A stretch of 28,032 bases of DNA from an uncultured Thermomicrobiales bacterium (GCA_902806375.1 CADCWK010000183.1:1-28032), one strand, 5' to 3'. Positions 5,784-14,142 are shown, counted from the first letter of the stretch. Notes: generated from the letters alone by a model not told the origin. Numbers and translations: made by a program.

Positions 5784-7721
5784 CTACCGGCGCCCGCCGA
5801 CCGGGACGCGGGCCACTTCCTGCCGGTGATAGAACTCGAGCTGGTCGCCGACCGCAAGGTCGTTGAAGCTCTCGAGCCCGACACCGCACTCGTACCCGGT
5901 CGCGACTTCACGGACGTCGTCCTTGAAGCGGCGCAGCGAGCGGACGCTGCCCTCGTGGAGGAAGACGCCACTCCGCAGGACGCGCACCTTACTGCTGCGC
6001 AGGATCTTGCCATCCAGCACGTAAGCCCCGGCGACCACGTCGCCGTTCGGCAGCTTGAAGGTGTCCCGGACCTCGGCGTAGCCGTCGGTGACATCCTCAT
6101 AGACTGGCGCGAGCAGACCCGTCATGGCGAGACGGACCTCGTCGAGCAGATTGTAGATGACGCTGTAGAAGCGGATGTCCACTCCGGCCGTCTCGGCCGC
6201 CCGGTTGGCGGCGGCGTCTGGCCGGACGTTGAAGCCGATGATGGAGGCGTCCGTGGCCGACGCCAGGCTGACGTCCGAATCGCTGATCCCGCCGGTGCCG
6301 GCATAGAGCACCGTCAGGTGCACGCCCTGAGTCACGTCCTCGTTGAGCTTCTGGAGCGCCGTCTGGATCGCACCGAGCGACCCGCTGACGTCGGCCTTGA
6401 GGATGACCCGCATCTCGGCCGTCGCGCCGTCCTGCATCTGGTTGTACAGGTCGTTCAGGCGGGTCGGCCGGTTCTCGGTGAGGTTGGTGATCCGCTGGGC
6501 GGACAACCGCTCCTCGGCGACGGCGCGAGCGACGCGCTCGTCCTCGTAGACCTCGAAGGTGTCGCCAGCCTGCGGGACCTCGAGGAGCCCGAGGACCTCG
6601 ACCGGCATGCTCGGTTCGGCGCGGCGCGGCTTGCGGCCCCGGTCGTCGAACATCGCCTTGATCCGGCCGGACGTCGAGCCGGCCACGATGACGTCGCGCA
6701 GGTTCAGCGTCCCCTGCTGAACGAGGACCGTCGCGATCGGGCCCCGGTTCTTGTCGATCCGGGCCTCGATCACCGTGCCGATCGCCGGCCGGTGCGGGTT
6801 CGCCTTGAGTTCGTTGACGTCGGCGACCAGGAGGATGACTTCCAGCAGGTCGTCGAGCCCGAGGCGATCCTTCGCGGAGACTTCGACGAACGGGACGTCA
6901 CCGCCCCACTCCTCCGGCATCACGCCGAAGTCGCTCAGTTGCTGCTTGACCCGGTCGACGTTCGCCGAAGGCAGGTCGATCTTGTTGACCGCCACGACCA
7001 TCGGCACGTGCGCCGACTTGATGTGGGCGATGGCCTCCCGGGTGGTTGGCATCAGGCCGTCATCGGCCGCAACCACGAGGATCGCGACATCCGTCATTTG
7101 CGCCCCGCGGGAGCGCATCGCGGTGAAGGCCTCGTGTCCGGGCGTGTCGAGGAAGGTGATCTTGCGACCCTGGTTCTCGACCTGGTAGGCGCCGATGTGC
7201 TGCGTGATGCCGCCGGCCTCGCCCTGGGCCACCTTGGCCGACCGGATGGCGTCCAGCAGCGACGTCTTGCCGTGGTCGACGTGTCCCATGATGGTCACGA
7301 CTGGCGGCCGCGTCGTCGACTCGGGGTCGGCGTCGGAGGCCTCCTTGCGCTTCTCGAAGTCGCCGTTCTGGCCAATGACGATCTCCGGCACCGCCTCGAA
7401 CGTCTCCCAGCCGAGGGAGGTCGCGACCTTGGTCGCCATCTCGAAGTCGATCTGCTGGTTGACGTTGGCCATGATCCCGAGCTTCATCAGCTCCTTGACC
7501 ACCTCGACCGGGTTGACGTCGAGGAGCTCACCGAGGTCCTTGACGGCCATGACCGGGGCGAGCCCGACGGGATGGCGCTCCACGGGCGCTGCCCGGCGAA
7601 GGGCGACGGTGCGGGCATTGCCGCCCCGTCCTCCTCGACCACCGCGACCACCCGGGCCTCGTCCGCCACCGCGTCCGCCCGGGCCTCCCCGTCGAACGCC
7701 TCCCTGTACCGTATTCGCCAT
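5784..7721 (-). CDS. infB: Translation initiation factor IF-2 with short RGG-rich N-terminus
   Basis: 645 aa, shorter than the ~890 of E. coli because the N-terminal region is reduced. Residues 7-34 are almost only Gly and Arg (GGRGGRGGRGG). An IF2 N-terminal helical segment follows (VMAVKDLGELLDVNPVEVVK), then the GTPase: G1 GHVDHGKTSLLD, switch GITQHIGAY, G3 DTPGHEAF, G4 NKID, G5 SAK. Domains II-IV end in KDDVREVATGYECGVGLESF. IF-2 brings fMet-tRNA to the 30S P site and joins the subunits. The ATG at 7719-7721 directly follows the ylxR stop, and AAAGGA lies upstream. Confidence 0.97.
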   Translation of the reverse strand: MANTVQGGVRRGGPGGRGGGRGPGGRGGRGGRGGNARTVALRRAAPVERHPVGLAPVMAVKDLGELLDVNPVEVVKELMKLGIMANVNQQIDFEMATKVATSLGWETFEAVPEIVIGQNGDFEKRKEASDADPESTTRPPVVTIMGHVDHGKTSLLDAIRSAKVAQGEAGGITQHIGAYQVENQGRKITFLDTPGHEAFTAMRSRGAQMTDVAILVVAADDGLMPTTREAIAHIKSAHVPMVVAVNKIDLPSANVDRVKQQLSDFGVMPEEWGGDVPFVEVSAKDRLGLDDLLEVILLVADVNELKANPHRPAIGTVIEARIDKNRGPIATVLVQQGTLNLRDVIVAGSTSGRIKAMFDDRGRKPRRAEPSMPVEVLGLLEVPQAGDTFEVYEDERVARAVAEERLSAQRITNLTENRPTRLNDLYNQMQDGATAEMRVILKADVSGSLGAIQTALQKLNEDVTQGVHLTVLYAGTGGISDSDVSLASATDASIIGFNVRPDAAANRAAETAGVDIRFYSVIYNLLDEVRLAMTGLLAPVYEDVTDGYAEVRDTFKLPNGDVVAGAYVLDGKILRSSKVRVLRSGVFLHEGSVRSLRRFKDDVREVATGYECGVGLESFNDLAVGDQLEFYHRQEVARVPVGGRR

Positions 7722-8165
7722 CTATGACGTCCTTTCGTTCGGATTCGCTGCGAGTGAGTCCGTTGGTTGGTCGGGCAGCGAAGCCGCAAATGCCTGCAGG
7801 GTTGATCGGGTCGCGTCGTCGATCTCGGTCTTCAGTGCGCGGCCCAGCAGCGGTGTCCCGACGGCCTTGCGCCAGCATGACGGCTGGGAGCAGAGATAGG
7901 CGCCGCGACCGTTCTGCTTGCCGCCGGGGTCGATCCGGATCTCCCCGGTCGGCGACCGGACGATCCGGGTCAGCGTCCGCTTGGCGTCCTTGTCCCGGCA
8001 GGCGATACAGGTTCGCCGTGGCACATGCTTCGGCCGATGGACCTGCGTCCGTTTCGGTTCCGGCCGCGCCGGCTGGGGGCCAAGACGTGGCTCGGTGACG
8101 ATGATCGCCACCGGCCCCACCGTCGTATCCATGGTTGCTGTCCCGGGCTCCGTCTCACGTCCCAT
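7722..8165 (-). CDS. ylxR: YlxR/RnpM-family RNA-binding protein
   Basis: 147 aa. The family core is plain: RTCIACRDKDAKRTLTRIVR, then GKQNGRGAYLCSQPSCWRKA, which holds the two cysteine pairs and the GRGAY motif. YlxR proteins sit between nusA and infB in many bacteria, as here, and members have been reported to bind RNA or RNase P. The ~50-residue N-terminal extension before the core is proline-rich and has no known motif. ATG 8163-8165 is preceded by GAGGGG. The stop codon abuts the infB start, so the two are probably translationally coupled. Confidence 0.92.
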   Translation of the reverse strand: MGRETEPGTATMDTTVGPVAIIVTEPRLGPQPARPEPKRTQVHRPKHVPRRTCIACRDKDAKRTLTRIVRSPTGEIRIDPGGKQNGRGAYLCSQPSCWRKAVGTPLLGRALKTEIDDATRSTLQAFAASLPDQPTDSLAANPNERTS

Positions 8166-8188
8166 CGGCTGCCCCTCTCTGTCGCGCC

Positions 8189-8209
8189 GACCCGACCTCA
8201 GGTCGGGTC
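8189..8209. repeat. 9-bp perfect hairpin between nusA and ylxR
   Basis: GACCCGACC (8189-8197) and GGTCGGGTC (8201-8209) flank TCA in the 62-bp gap between the nusA stop and the ylxR start. No T-run follows on the minus strand. It is the second tight intercistronic hairpin of this operon, after the one between infB and rbfA. Confidence 0.85.
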
Positions 8210-8227
8210 TCGCCTGTGCCTCTCGTA

Positions 8228-9607
8228 TCAGGATGGCGTCGCCTCCGCCAGACCGGCCGGGGCGACGCTCGGTTCGCCGTCGAGCGGGAGTTCCTCGCGC
8301 GTCGAGGCATCGTACCGGACCCGGAGCTCCCGGTTGTAGAAGACTTCGAGATCGTTGCCGACCCGCTCGACGTCGACGCTCATCCCGACGAGGTCAGCGG
8401 GCAGCGGGCCGAAGGACGCCCCCTGCACATCGATCGTCCCGTCGGCCCGGACCAGGCGCGGCTGCCGGCCGATCCAGGCCAGTTCGATCTGGGAGTCGAC
8501 GGCCGCCGCCCGCGCCTGCCGGAGCAGGTCGCTGCCGCCGTCGAAGAGCGCCTCGGTGTCCTTGATGTCGATCCGCCAGCCGGTCAGCTTGAAGGCGAGT
8601 CGGGCGTTCTGTCCCTCCTTGCCGATCGCGAGCGACATCTGGTCGCTGGGGACGATCACCGTGGCGATGTGCTGTTCCTCGTCGAGGGACACGTTCGTCG
8701 GCCGGGCTGGACTGAGGGCATTGGCGATGAAGCCGGCCGGGTCCGGCGACCACTCGATCACGTCGATCTTCTCGCCGTACAGCTCGTTGACGATGTTCTG
8801 GATCCGGACGCCGCGAACGCCGACGCAGGCGCCGACCGGGTCGACATTGTCCTGGCGCGCCGTCACCGCCACCTTGGAGCGCAGTCCTGGCTCCCGGGCG
8901 ACAGCCATGATCTCGACGGCTCCGCTGAAGATCTCGGGGACCTCGATCTCGAACAGCCGCCGGATCAGGGCCGGGTTGGAGCGCGACACGATCAGCTGGG
9001 GCCCCTTGGCCTCCCGGTTCACCTCGACGAGCATGACCTTGAGGCGCTGGCCCGTGCGGTACCGCTCGCTCGAGACCTGCTCCCGGGCCGGCATGACTGC
9101 CTCGGCCTTGCCCAGTTCGACGATGACGGCGCGGGAGTCGGCCCGCTGGACGGTCCCGTTGAGGAGCTCGCCTTCCTTGTCGTGATACTCGTCCCAGACC
9201 GTTTCACGCTCATAGTCGCGGATCCGCTGCAGGACAACCTGCTTGGCGGTCTGCGCGGCGATCCGCCCGAAGTTCTCCGGCGTCCGTTCGAACTTGATCT
9301 CGTCCCCGACGGTCACGTAGGGGTTGAGCTTCAGCGCCTCGGCCAGCGGCATGTCGTTGACGGGATCGACGACCTCGTCGACGACCCGCTTGTGGACGAA
9401 GACCCGGATGTCGATCGTCTCTTCGACCGCCTTGCCCTTCGGCACCGGCTTGCCGTCGATGAACTCGATCGAGACCTCTTCCTCGCTGTTCGCCATCTTC
9501 TTGTAGACCGTCTTCAGCGCGTGCTCGATCGCCTGCTCGACGGCCTCCCGGGGGATCCCGCGTTCGGCGGCGATCTGCGCGATCGCAGTCTTGAAATCGT
9601 TCTTCAC
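8228..9607 (-). CDS. nusA: Transcription termination/antitermination factor NusA
   Basis: 459 aa from GTG 9605-9607, with AAAGGAGG a few bases upstream. The open frame extends to 10021 but the upstream part is not protein-like. The N-terminal RNA polymerase-binding domain begins KNDFKTAIAQIAAERGIPRE. An S1 domain follows (GELLNGTVQRADSRAVIVEL), then KH domains with GVRGVRIQNIVNEL and IGKEGQNARLAFKLTGW. The last ~110 residues form a tail without acidic AR repeats. NusA binds RNA polymerase and modulates pausing, termination and antitermination. It is the first gene of the operon here. The rimP gene that usually precedes it is absent. Confidence 0.96.
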   Translation of the reverse strand: MKNDFKTAIAQIAAERGIPREAVEQAIEHALKTVYKKMANSEEEVSIEFIDGKPVPKGKAVEETIDIRVFVHKRVVDEVVDPVNDMPLAEALKLNPYVTVGDEIKFERTPENFGRIAAQTAKQVVLQRIRDYERETVWDEYHDKEGELLNGTVQRADSRAVIVELGKAEAVMPAREQVSSERYRTGQRLKVMLVEVNREAKGPQLIVSRSNPALIRRLFEIEVPEIFSGAVEIMAVAREPGLRSKVAVTARQDNVDPVGACVGVRGVRIQNIVNELYGEKIDVIEWSPDPAGFIANALSPARPTNVSLDEEQHIATVIVPSDQMSLAIGKEGQNARLAFKLTGWRIDIKDTEALFDGGSDLLRQARAAAVDSQIELAWIGRQPRLVRADGTIDVQGASFGPLPADLVGMSVDVERVGNDLEVFYNRELRVRYDASTREELPLDGEPSVAPAGLAEATPS

Positions 9608-9705
9608 CGGCTTCCCTCCTTTGTCCTTCTGGGGGGTATTCCCTCGGTCCGGCCGCTGATCGCGGGTCGAACCACCGGCACTTGTGAGCGCGTAGGGACA
9701 GCAAA

Positions 9706-9730
9706 GAGCGCGGGCCGTGGACCCACGCTC
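9706..9730 (-). terminator. Terminator-like hairpin in the nusA leader
   Basis: On the minus strand GAGCGTGGG (9722-9730) pairs with CCCGCGCTC (9706-9714), with one T-G wobble and a seven-base loop. The weak U-tract CTCTTTGCTG follows. It lies about 20-45 nt into the predicted nusA transcript and could attenuate it. The U-run is poor, so termination is uncertain. Confidence 0.4.
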
Positions 9731-9757
9731 GTCCAGAATCGCTTGGTTCCTCCACGT

Positions 9758-9766
9758 ATTATAGCA
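9758..9766 (-). promoter_or_regulatory. Extended -10 promoter for nusA
   Basis: TGCTATAAT on the minus strand is a perfect TATAAT (9758-9763) with the extended TGn (9764-9766). No good -35 is visible, as expected for extended -10 promoters. The predicted start near 9751 gives a leader of about 143 nt before the GTG of nusA. Confidence 0.65.
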
Positions 9767-9931
9767 CTCCCAAGGAGCCTCTCTCCATATAGATAGGGGC
9801 TCGACCGGCTTCTGCTGCCACGATGCGCGGATCGTCATGTGCGAGTGCCCCCGCAAGGACTCAACCGGATGTCCCGCCGGGCGACCCCGGGGCGCCTCCC
9901 CTCCCGAGGACGGCGTCCCCGGTCGATCCTG

Positions 9932-9937
9932 TACACT
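9932..9937 (+). promoter_or_regulatory. Candidate -10 box for yvcK
   Basis: TACACT (context GTACACTTCC) lies 71 bp before the yvcK ATG. It matches the TAnACTT box seen before tatA, the DUF151 gene, nuoE and the SH3 gene. No clear -35 is present. Confidence 0.4.
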
Positions 9938-10008
9938 TCCGGGTTGACCGTGGACCCCCGCTGCCGTCCGGGCGGAACCGTCACGGACCGGTGGCTGCCG
10001 GAGGGTTG

Positions 10009-11364
10009 ATGAGGAACACACACCTGCGGACGTGGCTGCGTCCGGGCATGTCGATCAAGCGCTGGGCCGGCCTATTGGTCGTCGGCGTGCTGCTGGCCTG
10101 CCTGGCGGTCTCGATGGGCATCGCCTGGGTCTACCGGACGCAGGACGTCCCGACGATCTTCACGCGGATCGTGGAACTGGGGACGCTTCAGCCGGTGCCG
10201 CACCCCCTGCGGGGTCTGCTGCTCTTCGGGCTCGGGCTCGGCATGGTGGGGTACGCGATCTGGCGCATGGCCCATTCGGTGTTCGCCCCGTTCGTCGACC
10301 GGTCCACCAGCGGGTCGAGCGTCGCCCAGATCGTCGCGGAGCACCGCTTCGGTCCGGTCGGTCCCGATTTGAACGTGGTCGTCATCGGGGGTGGGACCGG
10401 CCTGTCGACCGCGCTCCGCGGACTCAAGCACGCCAACGTCGGGATCACCGCGATCGTGACCGTTACCGACGATGGCGGCAGCACGGGACGGTTAAGAACC
10501 GACTTCGAGATGCCCGCGCCGGGAGACATCCGCAACTGTATCGTCGCGCTGTCCGACGCTGAATCGACGGTAGGCAAGCTGTTCAACTACCGGTTTGAGG
10601 ACGAGAGCGCCACCCTGGCCGGTCACAGCTTCGGCAACCTCTTCATCGCCGCGCTGACACAGGTGACGGGGAACTTCGAGCAGGCCGTGATCGAATCCGG
10701 CCGCGTGCTCGCGATCCGTGGTCGCGTGTTGCCGACGACCCTTGAGGATGTCCACCTGACGGCTCGTCTGGACGACGGCTCGGTCGTGTCCGGGGAGTCG
10801 GCGGTCGGTCGGAGCCACGCTCCCATCTCCGGCATCTTCCTCGATCCGGTCCGGCCGAAGGGCTACGAGCCGGCGATCTCGGCGATCCTCGGGGCTGATC
10901 TGATCGTCCTGGGGCCGGGCAGTCTGTTCACGAGCGTCCTGCCCAACCTCCTCGTGGCCGGGGTTCGGGAAGCGATCCAGTACGCTCCGGCGCGGACCGT
11001 CTACGTCTGCAACGTCGCCACGCAGGACGGGGAGACGGACGCGTTCGACTTGGACGACCATGTCCGGGCTGTCGTCGGGTATCTTGGCGATGACGTGCTC
11101 GACTACGTCATCGCAAACGACCATGTGTCCACGACCCGGACGGCCGGAGCGGGACCGGGCGGCCCGGTCGCCGTCGTCCCCACCGGCCGTGACATGACCT
11201 CCGGGGTGGCGATCATCCGCCGTGACATCGTCGACCCGGACAACCCGCTCCGGCACGATTCCGACAAGCTGGCCCGGTCGCTGCTCGAGGTCGCGAGGAT
11301 GCCAGCGCCAACGCATCGGCACGCGCAAGAGCGCGGCGCGCTCGTTGCCGCCCGGATGGCCTGA
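10009..11364 (+). CDS. yvcK: YvcK/GlmR (CofD-like) protein with two N-terminal membrane segments
   Basis: 451 aa from ATG 10009, with GGAGG four bases upstream. The reading frame continues upstream but without protein-like sequence. Two hydrophobic helices at about residues 20-41 and 67-86 form a membrane anchor absent from the Bacillus protein. The CofD-like Rossmann domain then begins (LNVVVIGGGTGLSTALRGLK), with VTDDGGSTGRLR, PGDIRNCIVALSD, SFGNLFIAAL and LGPGSLFTSVLPNLL. YvcK/GlmR binds UDP-GlcNAc and is needed for cell-wall precursor supply on gluconeogenic carbon sources. It is not the F420 enzyme CofD. In Bacillus it also lies not far from the gap operon. Here it sits directly upstream of gap and pgk. 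Confidence 0.93.
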   Translation: MRNTHLRTWLRPGMSIKRWAGLLVVGVLLACLAVSMGIAWVYRTQDVPTIFTRIVELGTLQPVPHPLRGLLLFGLGLGMVGYAIWRMAHSVFAPFVDRSTSGSSVAQIVAEHRFGPVGPDLNVVVIGGGTGLSTALRGLKHANVGITAIVTVTDDGGSTGRLRTDFEMPAPGDIRNCIVALSDAESTVGKLFNYRFEDESATLAGHSFGNLFIAALTQVTGNFEQAVIESGRVLAIRGRVLPTTLEDVHLTARLDDGSVVSGESAVGRSHAPISGIFLDPVRPKGYEPAISAILGADLIVLGPGSLFTSVLPNLLVAGVREAIQYAPARTVYVCNVATQDGETDAFDLDDHVRAVVGYLGDDVLDYVIANDHVSTTRTAGAGPGGPVAVVPTGRDMTSGVAIIRRDIVDPDNPLRHDSDKLARSLLEVARMPAPTHRHAQERGALVAARMA

Positions 11365-11462
11365 GCCTCCCCGACCAGCCAGTTGACCGCCCTGCGGCCC
11401 CCACTCCCGACGACACGACCACAACCAGACCCGGCAGACAGACAGACGCAAGGAGATCGTCC

Positions 11463-12491
11463 GTGGTGTACCGCGTTGGAATCAACGGCTTTGGCCGGAT
11501 CGGCCGCAATGTCCTCAAGGCCATCGAGCGAGGCGGCTTCGGCGACCTCTTCGAGGTCGTTGCCGTCAACGACCTGAGCAGCCCGGCATCGCTGGCGCAC
11601 CTGCTCAAGTACGACTCGACGTATGGCCGCTTCGACGCCGAGATCAGCAGCGCTGACGACTCGATCACGGTGAACGGGCGGACGTTCCGGGTGCTCTCCG
11701 AGAAGGAGCCGGCCAGCCTGCCATGGCGCGACCTCAACGTCGACCTCGTGATCGAGTCGACCGGTCGGTTCACCGATGCCGCGTCGGCCCGCGGTCACAT
11801 CGATGCCGGGGCCAGGAAGGTCATCATCACGGCACCAGCCAAGGGCGAGGACATCACGATCGCCCTGGGCGTCAACGAGACGGCCTACGACGCCGGGGTA
11901 CACGACATCATCTCCAACGCGTCCTGTACGACCAATTGCCTGGCGCCGGTCGCCAAGGTGCTCCTCGACTCGTTCGGCATCAAGCGGGCCCTGGTGACCA
12001 CAGTCCACTCCTACACCGCCGACCAGAACCTCGTCGATGGTCCGCACAAGGATCTCCGGCGTGCCCGCGGGGCTGCCCAGAACATCATCCCCACGACGAC
12101 CGGGGCCGCCCGCGCGGTCGGGCTGGTCCTGCCCGAGCTGAAGGGCAAGTTCGACGGGTTCGCTCTCCGCGTCCCGACACCGACCGTCTCGATCATCGAC
12201 CTGGTCGCCGAGACCGAGCGGCCGGCCACGACCGAGTCCGTCAACGCGGCGTTCAAGGCGGCCTCCCTCACTGACGAGATGCGGGCCATCCTCGCGTACA
12301 GCGAGGAGGAACTGGTGTCCAGCGACTACCGCGAGGACAGTCACTCCGCCATCGTCGACGGGCTGTCGACCATGGTGACCGGCGACACGCTGGTCAAGGT
12401 CGTGGCCTGGTACGACAACGAGTGGGGCTATTCCTGCAGGGTTGCGGACCTCACGGCGCTCATCTGCGAGATCGGCTTCCCGAACGCCTGA
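11463..12491 (+). CDS. gap: Glyceraldehyde-3-phosphate dehydrogenase, type I
   Basis: 342 aa. GTG 11463 follows AAGGAG by seven bases; the next codon is also GTG. The Rossmann start is YRVGINGFGRIGRN, and VAVNDLSS suggests NAD rather than NADP preference. The catalytic motif SNASCTTNCLAP puts the nucleophile at Cys155, with partner His184 in TTVHSYTADQ. The C-terminal WYDNEWGYS is present. It oxidises glyceraldehyde 3-phosphate to 1,3-bisphosphoglycerate. pgk follows 35 bp downstream, so the two consecutive glycolytic steps are co-transcribed. No clear promoter is seen in the 98-bp gap after yvcK, so readthrough from yvcK is likely. Confidence 0.97.
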   Translation: MVYRVGINGFGRIGRNVLKAIERGGFGDLFEVVAVNDLSSPASLAHLLKYDSTYGRFDAEISSADDSITVNGRTFRVLSEKEPASLPWRDLNVDLVIESTGRFTDAASARGHIDAGARKVIITAPAKGEDITIALGVNETAYDAGVHDIISNASCTTNCLAPVAKVLLDSFGIKRALVTTVHSYTADQNLVDGPHKDLRRARGAAQNIIPTTTGAARAVGLVLPELKGKFDGFALRVPTPTVSIIDLVAETERPATTESVNAAFKAASLTDEMRAILAYSEEELVSSDYREDSHSAIVDGLSTMVTGDTLVKVVAWYDNEWGYSCRVADLTALICEIGFPNA

Positions 12492-12526
12492 CCGCACCCA
12501 CGAGCACCCGGAAGGACCGATGACGC

Positions 12527-13717
12527 ATGACGAAACGATCCCTCGACGGCGTTGAGGTCCGGGGCAGGCGTGTCCTCGTCCGGGTGGATTTCAACGTCCC
12601 CCTCGACGAAGGCGCGATCGCGGACGACACGAGGATCGTCGCCCATCTCCCCACGATCAGGGATCTCTCCGACCGGGGCGCCCGCGTCGTCATCGTCAGT
12701 CATCTCGGACGTCCGAAGGGCAAGGCCGATCCGGGTCTCAGCCTGCGTCCCGTCGCTGACCGGCTCGGCGGGTTGCTTGGACGCGACGTTGGCTTCGTCC
12801 CGACGACGGTGGGCCAGGCGGCGACCGACGCGGTCGCTCGCCTCCGCGACGGCGACATCCTGCTGCTGCAGAACCTGCGTTTCGACGCCGGAGAAGAGGC
12901 GAACGATCCGGGGTTCGCCGACGAACTCGCGAGCCTCGGGGAGCTGTTCGTCAACGACGCCTTCGGGGCGGCCCATCGGGCCCATGCCTCGACGGTCGGC
13001 GTCGCGGGGCGGCTCCCAGCCTTCGCCGGACCGCTGCTGCTCCGCGAAGTCGAGACCCTGACCGGGCTGCTGCGAGCCCCCCACCGGCCGTTCGTCGCGA
13101 TCCTGGGAGGGGCCAAGGTCAGCGACAAGCTCGGCGTGATGGTGAACCTCGTCGGTCGCGTCGATACCATCCTCGTCGGTGGCGGGATGGCCAATACCCT
13201 GCTGCTGAGCCAGGGGTGCGAGATCGGGCGTTCGCTCGCCGAGCCGAACCTGGTCGATCAGGCGCGGGTCTTCCTCGACGATGCCGCCGTTCGCGGAACG
13301 ACGGTGCTCGTCCCTGACGACGCCATCGTCGCCGCTTCGATCGACGACGAGCACGGGACCATCGTCGACGTCGCCAATGTCGCGGGGGACCGGGCCATCT
13401 TCGATATCGGTCCGATGACGGCGGCCCGCTACGCCCGGGAGATCGCGGGCGCGGCGACGATCTTCTGGAACGGGCCGATGGGTGTCGCGGAGCGCCCCGC
13501 GTTCGCCGGCGGCACCCTGACCGTCGCCCGGACGGTCGCGGCGTCGGATGGGACGAGCGTGGTCGGGGGCGGCGACTCGATTGCCGCGCTGGGCGAGGCG
13601 GGGCTGCTGGATCGGATCACGCATGTCTCCACGGGTGGGGGCGCCTCCCTCGAACTGCTTGAGGGTCGATCCCTGCCGGGAGTCGAGGCGATCCCCGACG
13701 CGAGCGCGAACGGCTAG
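12527..13717 (+). CDS. pgk: Phosphoglycerate kinase
   Basis: 396 aa, normal length, from ATG 12527 with GGAAGGA upstream. Substrate-binding motifs VLVRVDFNVPLDEG and SHLGRPKG lie in the N-domain. FVNDAFGAAHRAHAST, GGAKVSDKLGV and the nucleotide-binding GGGDSIAALGEAG with VSTGGGASLELLEG follow. The enzyme transfers phosphate from 1,3-bisphosphoglycerate to ADP. It forms a gap-pgk unit. The triosephosphate isomerase gene often found next is missing, and secG comes instead. Confidence 0.97.
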   Translation: MTKRSLDGVEVRGRRVLVRVDFNVPLDEGAIADDTRIVAHLPTIRDLSDRGARVVIVSHLGRPKGKADPGLSLRPVADRLGGLLGRDVGFVPTTVGQAATDAVARLRDGDILLLQNLRFDAGEEANDPGFADELASLGELFVNDAFGAAHRAHASTVGVAGRLPAFAGPLLLREVETLTGLLRAPHRPFVAILGGAKVSDKLGVMVNLVGRVDTILVGGGMANTLLLSQGCEIGRSLAEPNLVDQARVFLDDAAVRGTTVLVPDDAIVAASIDDEHGTIVDVANVAGDRAIFDIGPMTAARYAREIAGAATIFWNGPMGVAERPAFAGGTLTVARTVAASDGTSVVGGGDSIAALGEAGLLDRITHVSTGGGASLELLEGRSLPGVEAIPDASANG

Positions 13718-13722
13718 CCGGT

Positions 13723-13751
13723 TTGCCGCCGGCGGGTGTCGATGGTAGGGT
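13723..13751 (+). promoter_or_regulatory. Weak candidate promoter for secG
   Basis: TTGCCG (13723-13728), a 17-bp spacer and TAGGGT (13746-13751) stand 87 bp before secG. The -35 matches four of six consensus bases and the -10 three of six, so this is a tentative call. Confidence 0.25.
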
Positions 13752-13837
13752 TCGGTCTCGCGACAGAACGGGCTGCCCGCGGATGACGGCGGGAGATCCC
13801 TGCCCGGCGGGATGATGTCGGCAGGAGGGAGCGGACG

Positions 13838-14059
13838 ATGGACAACGCGGTCAGCGTGGCGGTTATCATCCTGTCGATCGTTCTGATCGCGGTCATCCTG
13901 CTCCAGACCAAGGGATCGTCGTTCAGCGGCGCCTTCGGCGGGGACAGTGGCTCGATCAACCGGACCCGGCGGGGCGTCGAGCTTCGGCTGTTCCAGTTCA
14001 CGATCGGGATCGCCGTCGTCTTCGTCCTGTTCGCCATCTGGAGTTCGTTCGTCAACTAG
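13838..14059 (+). CDS. secG: Preprotein translocase subunit SecG
   Basis: 73 aa from ATG 13838, with AGGAGGGAG upstream. It has two membrane helices (about residues 3-22 and 52-70). The conserved loop begins LLQTKGSSFSGAFGG, and GSINRTRRG follows. SecG is the small accessory subunit of the SecYEG channel and helps SecA-driven export. It is of typical length and lies after pgk, a neighbour it has in many bacteria. Confidence 0.93.
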   Translation: MDNAVSVAVIILSIVLIAVILLQTKGSSFSGAFGGDSGSINRTRRGVELRLFQFTIGIAVVFVLFAIWSSFVN

Positions 14060-14107
14060 CCGGACGAGCCGACGTCTCCCGTCGTGTGCGCCCAGGCCGG
14101 CACGCGG

Positions 14108-14113
14108 TATACT
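14108..14113 (+). promoter_or_regulatory. Candidate -10 box for tatA
   Basis: TATACT (context GGTATACTTCAC) matches five of six consensus bases and stands 54 bp before the tatA ATG. The 17-bp-upstream hexamer (TGTGCG) is not a recognisable -35. Confidence 0.5.
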
Positions 14114-14142
14114 TCACGGGTAACCTGGTACCTCAACTTGCG

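Larger units (their letters stand above)
9608..10008. other. 401-bp divergent intergenic region, nusA / yvcK
   Basis: The longest stretch without a gene. From left to right it holds the nusA ribosome binding site (about 9614-9622), a leader hairpin (9706-9730), a nusA promoter with TATAAT (9758-9766) and a TACACT box for yvcK (9932-9937). The open frames across it have no protein-like sequence. A T-loop-like GGTTCGAC on the minus strand near 9665 lacks the paired arms of a tRNA. Confidence 0.6.

Noticed and set aside
5193..7727. Very long plus-strand open frame (844 codons) opposite infB, rbfA and nrnA
   Set aside because: Its translation is Asp/Arg/Val/Leu-rich without motifs, the usual antisense shadow in GC-rich DNA; the minus-strand genes explain the region fully.
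9661..9680. T-loop-like GGTTCGAC on the minus strand in the nusA leader
   Set aside because: The flanking five-base arms do not pair, and no acceptor or anticodon stem can be built.
11440..11456. Short AGAC repeats before gap
   Set aside because: Three short units only, no sign of a functional or variable repeat.
11103..12497. Minus-strand open frame (464 codons) opposite gap
   Set aside because: Shadow of gap and the end of yvcK; no family features or ribosome binding site.
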